DNA of 64,000 bases from Lota lota (Eukaryota > Chordata > Actinopteri > Gadiformes > Lotidae), in the NCBI GenBank assembly GCA_026745465.1, contig JACYXH010000331.1:157951-221950 (forward strand), given 5' to 3'. The notes beneath the pieces were generated by a model, which worked only from the letters and a program-made list of their open reading frames with translations, did no database searches and was not told the origin of the DNA. Shown here one piece after another: positions 56,581 to 64,000 of the stretch; position 1 is the first letter of the stretch, and the number at the start of each line of letters is the position of its first letter. A program made the translations under genes and the position numbers.

Positions 56581-56815
56581 TTTATAGTTTTTGGACACAG
56601 TCTAAGCGTTCTGTATGTAATTGTGCAGCGTTGCATACATTGGGAGCGTCAAAGCACACCTTCACTCTTAAGGTGTTAATGTGAGTATTCCAGATGGCTA
56701 TGTGGGTCTCCTTTCAAATGGTACACATAGGTGTTTCTTGAATAAACATCTTTCATGAACAAGTCTTTGGTAATATTCATAAAAGACTGAAGAAGATCAA
56801 GCCTGGCCAAATCTA

Positions 56816-56862
56816 TGTCCAGTAAACAGGAGATCCTGTGTTGAAATGTTAGCAGTTCAGGG
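56816..56862 (+). repeat. Degenerate tRNA-Thr-like fragment
   Basis: CCAGTAAACAGGAGATCCTG followed by TGTTGAAATGTTAGCAG matches the 3' half of the sequence at 57007 with several changes in the T arm. Confidence 0.45.
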
Positions 56863-57006
56863 TGTGGTGTAACATATACACAATAGCATACCACAATAGC
56901 ATTGGCATAAGATGACAATCTTGTTTCTCTTTTCACAAAGCCACAGAATAGTGCAGCCTTTGTTTGCTGTTCTCTCAAGAATTCAGTGAAGCTTTACCAC
57001 CAAAGT

Positions 57007-57078
57007 GGTGCTGTGGCGTAGTTGGTAAAGTGCCTGTCTAGTAAACAGGAGATCCTGGGTTCAAATCCCAGCAGTACC
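57007..57078 (+). tRNA. tRNA-Thr(AGU)-like sequence, possibly a SINE head
   Basis: 72 bases fold as a tRNA: acceptor stem GGTGCTG/CAGTACC with one G-U pair, anticodon stem CCTGT/ACAGG with loop CTAGTAA (anticodon AGT), and T arm CCTGG-GTTCAAAT-CCCAG-like. It resembles vertebrate tRNA-Thr. The 45 bases following it recur at 55790, and a degenerate 3' half occurs at 56816, so it may belong to a tRNA-Thr-derived SINE family instead of being a functional tRNA gene. No clear T4 terminator follows closely. Confidence 0.55.
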
Positions 57079-57987
57079 TGCAACTCTGCACCATTATTAA
57101 CTGGTGTACATACATGCATGTATTCCAAATGTACATCCAGTGGTTGCTCAGGGCCCAGGTAATCATCAACAAAAGTTTCATCAAGAATTATAACCTGCAT
57201 GCAAACCTCAGTCAGTTGGTATACGTGTGTGGCTACAACCGACACAGAGACACTGAGGCACCACCCTTGCATAACCCAACCCCAAGATAGAGCTATGCAG
57301 CTGGCTCCTTCATTCGCGGTGTGAGAGTCGATAGTGACCAGTGTGTTTATGTTCAGTGCTGTTGTACCGACCTGTTGGCTCAAGAGCTTTGCTTGAAATA
57401 ACAACACATTCATGAATATTAAAACATTATTACATGTATACAACATATAACGTATAGTTAAAATGGTAAATCAATTTTCATATTTTTTTTCTAGGAATGG
57501 CGTCCGACTCTTCCTGGTCTTCTTATAATAATTATGTTGGGTTTTAAACTAAAACCTTTATCTGCGCTCCGTGTCCTTTGTGGTGTTGAAGAGATATCCC
57601 TGTCGTCCGTGGTGTTGCTCTAGTCGACCTGTATGATCGGTCGTGCTCAGCGCTGTTCTTTATCCAGACCTGAACCGATACCGCTCGACCCCTCCCCGTT
57701 CGAGGTGTGTCGGTTTCGGGAACCTGGGAAAAAACGTAGTCTATTAATAATGAACCTCCTTCCGTTTTACTCACTCTAAACTATGTTGATGTCCGTCAGA
57801 AACAGTTACCAACTGTTATACAACGTATGTAACTCGACCTATGTACAAAGGATGCGTGTTTGCCGACATTCCTCTAAATACATAGGATTCCTAAATACAT
57901 AGGATTCGGCCGGAGCCACGCCCCTCCGACGGAGGGGCGTGGCTCCGGAGACAAAGAAGCATTTTTAAAGGGAATATTCAGACGGAA
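57079..57987. other. No gene seen
   Basis: Includes the shared SINE-like tail (57079-57115) and a short CTAAATACATAGGATTC direct repeat at 57873-57907. GGAGCCACGCCCCTCCGACG and its inverted match form a perfect hairpin around 57913-57950. Confidence 0.4.
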
Positions 57988-58278
57988 ACGATAGTTATGT
58001 TATTATAACTCTAGTTCTATGATTGTAGGCGTAGCCGTCTAGGCTTCGCCTTATGGGCTTGTCCCGTGCGCGCACTCGCGTGCACTGAAAATTTTCAGCA
58101 ATGCACCAATCAACGTGGGCACAGCCCACACTTCCCACGGCACCGTGTATATAACGCGGCGCACAGCTGCGTTCGTCCTCCTAGCTATTCTTTCAGCATT
58201 TGGAGGGTACAGCAGGTGGGAAACTAGACGGCTACGCCTACAATCATAGAACTAGAGTTATAATAACATAACTATCGT
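57988..58278. repeat. 55-bp perfect inverted repeat of the DIRS terminus
   Basis: Arms 57988-58042 and 58224-58278 are exact reverse complements separated by 181 bases, beginning ACGATAGTTATGTTATTATA. They could form a long hairpin. A TATATAACGCGGCGC promoter-like stretch lies in the loop. Confidence 0.92.
58148..58154 (+). promoter_or_regulatory. TATA box in the DIRS terminal region
   Basis: TATATAA followed by GC-rich CGCGGCGCACAGC, between the arms of the inverted repeat; likely the element's promoter. Its orientation is plus as written, opposite to the recombinase gene next to it, as expected if the other terminal copy drives transcription of the coding strand. Confidence 0.35.
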
Positions 58279-58878
58279 TCTATTTCATGTAGGCTACGCC
58301 GTCTAGGCTTCGCCTTATGGGCTAAGGTGAAGCTGCGAGCGGAGCCCGATAAATGTACTCCTGCTGGACCCAAGTAAAAAAAAAATAAGGACGTAAGTCA
58401 CAGGGCACATCAGACTCAATAAGCCGAAGATGTGCAAAACACAACAGCTAAATAAGAAACCCCGAATTCTCTTAAAAACACGCAAAGCGATGATAAAGAG
58501 AATAGAGTGAGTCTGTAACTCTGACTCAACCCGTAATTCGATGAACACGAAAAGGGGGAATGCAGAGCAACAAGGCTTCTCCTACGTCCGCTACCATAGG
58601 GGCGGCGCTAGGAGGAAAATCAAGCTACCAATAGCAACGAGCAACAAGGCCCTTCCTACCTACGCTCAAAGAGGCGACAGGAGGAAACCTGTTGTGCAAT
58701 GTTTAATAATAGAGGGCAGGATATAAAACGCCGGTTACGAACCGTAATCAGAGTAATAATAACCTGTCACTCCTGAGCTCAGTACCCACGCTGGAACACC
58801 ATCGGGTGACAGCGGAGAGAGAATGAAGCTGAGCGACATCACGAGCGTAACAGGCTCTGATGAACGATAAACCAATAT

Positions 58879-59679
58879 CTAATTCGTAGAGAGGGAGCCC
58901 GACTCCAACACAGAGTGGCCGAGCGAGCCCCTGGACATGTCTAACATGTAGAAACGAATAAAAGGATCGGGGGAAGACCATGACGCAGCCGCGCAAATGT
59001 CTTCCACCGAAATGCCCCTGGATAGCGCCAATGAAGCGGCCATCCCTCGTGCAGAGTGAGCTCTAACACCCAGCGGTGGCGCTAAGCCCTGCCGAGAGTA
59101 GGCTAAGCAGACACCCTCACATATCCAGCGGGACAGACGCTGCTTAGAAAGAGCGCGACCCTTGGCAGCGTCGCTGTAACACACAAACAACTGTTGTGTG
59201 GAGCGAAACTCAGCTGATCGTTTCACGTACATAGCCAATGCCCGAACCGGGCACAGGAGATGTAACTCCGCATCCGCTTCACTAGTATGAGGCGGGGGGT
59301 GAAAAGCCTTAAGCACAATATCCCTCGACCGAAAAGAACTGAGAATGTTCTTGGGGAGGAACGCAGGATTGGGTCTAAGTAGCGCGAAGGAGCTGTCCTC
59401 GTTCAATAACAAGCAGCTCGGGCTGACAGACAGCGCGGCTAACTCGCCGGCACGTTTGGCAGAAACCAAAGCCAATAAGAGCGCTGTTTTAAAGGAAATG
59501 GCATCCAAAGGGGCTTGAGACAGAGGCTCGAAAGGGTCCTTGGATAAACCCCGCAACACGGTGGGAAGATCCCAGCGCGGTGTGAGCACACGAGAAACAG
59601 GTTTAACACGTCTAACCCCACGCAAGAATCTCTTGATCAGTGGGTGGCTGAAAACCGGTTTCCCGTCATATCCATTCAC
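58879..59679 (-). CDS. DIRS tyrosine recombinase
   Basis: An open frame of 266 codons. Catalytic residues of the tyrosine recombinase family are visible: Arg in SAKRAGELAALS (about residue 76), HxxR in VRAHSARG (about 208-211), and the nucleophile Tyr in IRFYMLDM (about 243). The enzyme inserts circular DIRS DNA without target duplication. It begins without a clear start (first residue from an upstream frame of a polyprotein or truncated), so the N-terminal domain is partial. No stop interrupts the catalytic domain. Confidence 0.8.
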   Translation of the reverse strand: MNGYDGKPVFSHPLIKRFLRGVRRVKPVSRVLTPRWDLPTVLRGLSKDPFEPLSQAPLDAISFKTALLLALVSAKRAGELAALSVSPSCLLLNEDSSFALLRPNPAFLPKNILSSFRSRDIVLKAFHPPPHTSEADAELHLLCPVRALAMYVKRSAEFRSTQQLFVCYSDAAKGRALSKQRLSRWICEGVCLAYSRQGLAPPLGVRAHSARGMAASLALSRGISVEDICAAASWSSPDPFIRFYMLDMSRGSLGHSVLESGSLSTN

Positions 59680-59690
59680 CAGGACGGACG

Positions 59691-61173
59691 TGAAGTGATG
59701 CGTTCAGAGCAGGAAGTGATGCGTTTAGAGCAGGAAGTGATGCCTTTTCCGCAGAAAGGGGTGTCAAGACTCCTTCCCCTCTTTCCCCCTCTCTCTCCCC
59801 CTTCCTCTCTCTTTATCGCTCATCATCCACCTCCCCCTCTCTCTTCTGTCCCCAATCTCTCCATTCCTCTCCCCACCCCTCTCTCTCTCTCCCTTCCTCT
59901 CTCTTTATCGCTCATCATCCACCTCCCCCTCTCTCTTCTGTCCCCACCCCTCTCTCTCCCCCCCTATCTCCCTCTCCCAGCGCCATGGTTTCTGCTAACA
60001 CCGTATAATATTACATTATCATAATAGTGTGGTGCTGTGGCTGATAACATCTTTACAACATGGTTCATTAATCTAAATTTATCAATATTTTACTTTATTT
60101 CAGGCATGCTATTACACAAACACATTTAAAAGATTTATTGACAATGACATTTTATAGAACTATTATCAATGTCTCATCACTCTAGTGCACTTTGTTCCTG
60201 GCATACAGACACAGTGTCGCTATGAGCGCCAAACAAGACGTGATGTCTAATATTAAGAGATGCTGTCTGGAAGATGTAAGAGCTATCATTTGAGTGTAAT
60301 TTGTTAGAAATGCCACAGCCATCCCTCAGCTATTAGTGAGTGATATGCGCTGTGATAGATCTGTTACAAGTTGACTAAGCCTGCCTCTGTATGAGCCAAA
60401 TTAGATTTTAGACCACTCTCGACTCATTTCTGACAAACAGGGCGTCTATTACCTGATTGGTTCCGGGAAATCCATCTTGCCTGTCAATCCCGTTTGCGCA
60501 CACAGTGTTATTATAGCTCGCTATCCTATCTACAGCACCTTTATTACATACTGTATATCAATCAGACAGCAGTCTGCTATTTTTGGTTTCTGCTGATCAT
60601 ACAATTCTATGTAATGTTAATACATCCACTCTGTGTATGCGTGTGCATACGTAAACGTGTACGTATGTGTGGTTGTGCTGGAATGTGTGTGTGTCACCTC
60701 TTTCTCCTTGTCCCGTGGGCTGGTGTAGGAGAAGCAGAGGTCAGTCAGACTGTTGTTACTGCAGCAGTCCATAGAGCCATCCAAGCGCTTGTAGGCTGGG
60801 GAGGGAGAGGGAGAGGGAGAGGGAGAGGGAGAGGAGAGGGAGAGGGAGAGGGAGAGGGAGAGGGAGAGGGAGGGGAGAAATGTTTAGCTGAGGGTGGGTG
60901 TTTGGGTTGGATATATTTGTGCGTGTGTATGAATTGAATCTGTTTGATGTGTGCGTGTGTGTGAGAGAGATAGTGTGTGGGTGTGTGTGTGTGTGCATGC
61001 CTTTGTGTTAGATGTGTGTGTATATTGGATGTGTGAATGTGTGTAGGATGAGTGTGTGTTGGATGTGTGTAGGATGGGGATGTGTGCTGGATGTGTGTAT
61101 GCGTCCATATGTGTCCATGCATGTTTGTTTGCGTCAGATGTGTGTGTGTGTGTGTGAGATAATGTGTGGGTGT
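59691..61173. other. No gene; simple repeats
   Basis: A duplicated 15-18 bp unit (AGAGCAGGAAGTGATGC) at 59705-59742, a CT-rich tract with a repeated segment TCATCCACCTCCCCCTCTCT (59825 and 59912), a GAGAGG hexamer array (60792-60872) and TGTG-rich sequence to 61165. None of the open frames carries a recognisable domain. Confidence 0.5.
60792..60872 (+). repeat. GAGAGG hexanucleotide array
   Basis: About 13 units of GGAGAG with one interruption. Confidence 0.9.
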
Positions 61174-61583
61174 TGTGGAGGACCAGGAGAACCTCAGCAC
61201 CCCCAAAAGGCTGAGAATGGACACTCCAGGTCTGCAGGTAAAAGGCTGTTGGGAAACCTAATTGACAATCACTATTATCATTCACAGCTGCTGCAGACCT
61301 GGCGTTAGCAATCAGCTCCGGGCCTACTTAAGCCAGGGGAGAGACGACTGCGAGAGAGAGAAGTGCGGGAGCTTGACTGGATGGCTCGTGAATGCTCTAC
61401 AAACTTTATCCTCCGGAATTCCCTGAACGAAGACAGAAGAAAAGAGGAAGTTACCCCGGTCCGGGAAGAATATTAGTACCTTGTTTGCATTTCTGCATAG
61501 TTAAAATAAAGAATACCCGGTGTGGGATTTAACTGCAGCTGTTTCCTTGCTCATTTTATCCGAACCACGTCCGGATTGTCACA
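61174..61583 (+). mobile_element. 5' LTR of a Gmr1-like gypsy element
   Basis: Begins TGTGGAGGACCAGGAG and ends CCGGATTGTCACA, about 410 bp with TG...CA ends. It contains AATAAAG near 61507. It is followed by TATGGTGGAGGATGCGGGC, a leader type seen after LTRs of such elements, and then by gag. The 3' LTR would be beyond the window. Confidence 0.65.
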
Positions 61584-61642
61584 TATGGTGGAGGATGCGG
61601 GCAACCTGAGGCAAGATCGAGCAAACACTAAAAGGACCTCCC

Positions 61643-64000
61643 ATGGTGGAGAGGGTGGTCTTGGATCGCTGCATCCGAGCATTACCTCCAGAGGCTAAGA
61701 AGTACGCCGCCCAGACTAGTCCGAGTACCCTGGAAGGCCTGGTTGCCCTACTTGAGAATCACCAGGTCACAGTAGAAATGATGCGATCAACCAAGGTGGA
61801 ACCTCCACGAGTGGGGCGAATCGACAGCCGGTCGAAGCAAAGCCCGGAGGACTGGGTCTCCAATAGCACAGTGGCTAGCCCCAGACCACAGCAAGCTGGA
61901 GACCGCCGGCCTGCCGTGAACCGGGACCGCAGAAGGTGCTACACCTGTGGAGAGGAGGGCCACCTAACATGGAACTGCCCTGCCAGAGATGTGTCCATGC
62001 CCTCAGCAGGGTCCAGTGACTGTGGTGGGCCCCCCTGCCTCTATGTCACCTCCTGCTGGGCCCATGAGGAGATGAAGGCCCCCTTATTCCCGGTCAAAGT
62101 CGGGAGCAAGGACACCGAGGCCCTTCTGGACTCCGGCAGTGCCGTGACGCTGGTCAGACCTGAGTATGCCGGGGAACGTACCGCAGGCCAAGTACAGGTT
62201 TCCTGTGTCCACGGGGAGACGAGGCCATATCCCACTACTTATGTCCGACTTCAAACCCCACGCGGACAAGCCACATTAAGGGCCGGGGTAGTGGAGAACC
62301 TCCCTGTACCAGTCTTGGTGGGGAGAGACTGCCCTCTGTTTTCCCGCTACTGGAAAAGGGACCCGAAGGTGACAAAAAAGATTAGCAAGGGACGACGGCG
62401 GAACACCAGAGAACCAAACCACGCCCAGGTATGTGCCGCCATGTCCCCAGGATCTGGCGAGTCCGAACCGGAGACCCAGGACGAGGAGAGGGAGATGAGG
62501 GGAACGAGTGAGGAGACTCTCACAGCGTCGGAGGAAGTCCACGAGGAGCTGGAGGCGCTCGAGGAAGTGTCCCCCGGTGAAGTGTTCTCGGAGTTTCCCC
62601 AAGTCGAAGGAGAGGGAATACGGACTTCAGGGAAGTTTGCCACCGCCCAACTCCACGATCCCAACCTGATGCAAGCTCAGAGGGATGTAGTGGACATCGA
62701 AGGGACACTTAAAGAGGGGGTGAGTCACCTAACCTATCCACACTTTGCCGTCAAGAAGGGGTTATTGTACCGTGTAGTGAGGATGGGGGAGGGGACATAC
62801 ATTAACCAATTGCTTGTGCCAAAGCCATACATCTCCAAGGTCCTGTATTTAGCTCTTGCTCACCTCCTTGGGGCCCACTTGGGCACAGAGAAGACCTGCG
62901 AAAGGGTGCTCGCTCGCTTCTACTGGCCGGGCGTCAAGAGGGCAGTGCAGGAGTACTGCCAATACTGTGCCGAGTGCCAGAGGACTGCACCGAAGGCACA
63001 CTTCCGTAGCCCACTAATTCCGCTGCCGATCATAGAGACCCCATTCAGCCGCGTCGCCATGGACATTGTAGGGCCTCTCCCCAAGTCCAGTCGGGGACAC
63101 AGGTTCATACTCGTATTAATGGATTATGCTACCAGATATCCAGAGGCCATACCACTACGTACCGCTACTGCCCGGGCTGTGGCCCGGGAAGTCCTCCTGT
63201 TGTTTAGCCGCGTCGGCATAGCTGAGGAGATCTTGACCGACCAGGGATCGTGCTTCATGTCCAAGGTAATGGCCGAGATGTGCAGGAGGCTAAAGGTGAG
63301 ACAAATACGTACATCTGTATATCATCCACAAACCGATGGTCTGGTTGAACGGTTCAACCAGACACTAAAACAGATGCTCCGAAAAGTAATTGATGCGGAT
63401 GGCAAAAACTGGGATCAGTTATTGCCATACGTCCTGTTCTCCATTAGAGAAGTACCCCAGAGCTCTACAGGGTTCTCCCCCTTCGAGCTTCTCTACGGTT
63501 GGAGACCCAGAGGAATACTGGACCTGGCGAAGGAGGCCTGGGAGAAACAGCCGTCCCCACACCGGAATGTCATAGAACACATGGAGCAGATGCAGCAGCG
63601 GATGGCCCAGGTATGGCCGGTAGTACGGGAGCATATGAGGAAGGCCCAGGATGCCCAAGCGCGGGTGTACAACAGGGGGGCAAAGATCCGGGAGTTCAGA
63701 CCCAGAGAAAAGGTACTGGCCCTCTTCCCCACAAATGACTGTAAGTTCCTCGCTAAATGGCACGGTCCCTATGAAGTACTAAGCCAGACAGGCCCCGTAA
63801 ACTACATGGTGAGGCAGCCGGGCCGACGTAAAGGTCACCAGATTTACCATGTCAACTTACTAAAGAAGTGGTATGACGCCGATGTAACCCCGCCCCCTGT
63901 CCTATCGGCCACTGTCTTTCCACAGGAACCTACGAAGGTCAATATGGGAACACAGCTGACCCCCGGCCAAAAACAAGACCTAAGAGAGCTGCTAAACAGG
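61643..64000 (+). CDS. Gmr1-like gag-pol (capsid end, PR, IN; runs off window)
   Basis: Open from ATG 61643 to the window end, 786 codons with no stop. Residues 1-50 (VVLDRCIRALPPEAKKYAAQ ... LVALLENHQ) resemble the second half of the SCAN/Gmr1 capsid fold. A CCHC knuckle CYTCGEEGHLTWNC lies at about 99-112, protease ALLDSGSAVTLV with Asp163, then an acidic linker, integrase zinc region (HLLGAHLG, CQYCAECQ) and DDE residues at 474 (AMDIVGPL), 533 (LTDQGS) and 569 (GLVERFNQT). It ends with LTPGQKQDLRELLNR, a segment normally just before RT. Integrase thus precedes RT, as in Gmr1. The gag N terminus appears missing, since only about 60 bases separate the LTR from the mid-capsid. Confidence 0.85.
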   Translation, partial: MVERVVLDRCIRALPPEAKKYAAQTSPSTLEGLVALLENHQVTVEMMRSTKVEPPRVGRIDSRSKQSPEDWVSNSTVASPRPQQAGDRRPAVNRDRRRCYTCGEEGHLTWNCPARDVSMPSAGSSDCGGPPCLYVTSCWAHEEMKAPLFPVKVGSKDTEALLDSGSAVTLVRPEYAGERTAGQVQVSCVHGETRPYPTTYVRLQTPRGQATLRAGVVENLPVPVLVGRDCPLFSRYWKRDPKVTKKISKGRRRNTREPNHAQVCAAMSPGSGESEPETQDEEREMRGTSEETLTASEEVHEELEALEEVSPGEVFSEFPQVEGEGIRTSGKFATAQLHDPNLMQAQRDVVDIEGTLKEGVSHLTYPHFAVKKGLLYRVVRMGEGTYINQLLVPKPYISKVLYLALAHLLGAHLGTEKTCERVLARFYWPGVKRAVQEYCQYCAECQRTAPKAHFRSPLIPLPIIETPFSRVAMDIVGPLPKSSRGHRFILVLMDYATRYPEAIPLRTATARAVAREVLLLFSRVGIAEEILTDQGSCFMSKVMAEMCRRLKVRQIRTSVYHPQTDGLVERFNQTLKQMLRKVIDADGKNWDQLLPYVLFSIREVPQSSTGFSPFELLYGWRPRGILDLAKEAWEKQPSPHRNVIEHMEQMQQRMAQVWPVVREHMRKAQDAQARVYNRGAKIREFRPREKVLALFPTNDCKFLAKWHGPYEVLSQTGPVNYMVRQPGRRKGHQIYHVNLLKKWYDADVTPPPVLSATVFPQEPTKVNMGTQLTPGQKQDLRELLNR

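Larger units (their letters stand above)
57988..59690 (-). mobile_element. DIRS-like retrotransposon, 3' part
   Basis: Minus-strand remnant with a tyrosine recombinase gene (58879-59679) followed by terminal sequence containing a perfect 55-bp inverted repeat (57988-58042 and 58224-58278). The spacer between the arms carries TATATAA at 58148. GTCTAGGCTTCGCCTTATGG occurs after both arms on the plus strand. Inverted termini plus tyrosine recombinase is the signature of DIRS-type elements. RT, RNase H and gag are not present; the fragment ends near 59690. Confidence 0.75.

Noticed and set aside
60494-61308. Several long frames on both strands around the GAGAGG and TGTG tracts
   Set aside because: Low-complexity translations of simple repeats.
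62041-63763. Minus-strand frames overlapping the second Gmr1-like element
   Set aside because: Shadows of the continuous plus-strand gag-pol frame, which has all the domain motifs.

Overview
This is a stretch of vertebrate nuclear DNA, most likely from a ray-finned fish. It has split host genes (exons of an mcam-like, an afadin-like and an rbm46-like gene), very dense dinucleotide repeats, and a typical teleost set of mobile elements: a Maverick/Polinton, hAT elements, Ty3/gypsy elements of two pol architectures, a DIRS-type tyrosine-recombinase element, and tRNA-derived sequences. The simple-repeat density and the two Gmr1-like elements (a group first named from Atlantic cod) would suit a codfish, but that is only a guess.

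Layout. 1-2.4 kb: one mcam-like transmembrane exon and its intron. 2.4-7.0 kb: a solo LTR with target duplication, a decayed intron-containing integrase gene, and a frameshifted hAT transposase of the GTF2IRD2-like type. 7.2-8.6 kb: minus-strand exons matching the afadin PDZ domain. 8.6-11.4 kb: mostly unassigned. 11.4-31.2 kb: a Maverick/Polinton (adintovirus-like) element of about 19.8 kb with terminal inverted repeats. 31.4-35.3 kb: a decayed Ty3/gypsy gag-pol. 35.9-45.6 kb: at least eight exons of an rbm46-like RNA-binding protein gene, with repeats in its introns. 45.9-57.9 kb: non-autonomous repeats, a minus-strand Gmr1-like pol fragment (48.9-51.1 kb), a tRNA-Lys-like and a tRNA-Thr-like sequence. 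58-59.7 kb: the 3' part of a DIRS-like element. 61.2-64 kb: LTR and open gag-protease-integrase of a second Gmr1-like element, cut by the window end.

The Maverick is organised as two convergent transcription blocks that meet at about 20.3-20.46 kb, where poly(A) signals face each other. The plus block carries a five-exon gene of unknown function, a protein-primed family B DNA polymerase, a FtsK/HerA-type packaging ATPase, a small basic protein and a conserved 277-residue protein. The minus block carries accessory genes at the right end, a retrovirus-like integrase with chromodomain, a penton-like minor capsid protein, a pVI-like protein, the double-jelly-roll major capsid protein and an adenain-like protease. 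A 3.2-kb hAT transposon sits inside the capsid gene with a perfect 8-bp target duplication. Protease, basic protein, penton, capsid and integrase each carry an independent lesion; polymerase and ATPase frames are intact, though polymerase motif A has Glu where Asp is expected.

The most unusual host feature is in the rbm46-like gene. Two consecutive exon/intron boundaries are each inside a tandem minisatellite that multiplies the exon end together with its splice donor (six copies of 78 bp, twelve copies of about 30 bp). All calls rest on reading the sequence and recalled family knowledge; no database search was run.
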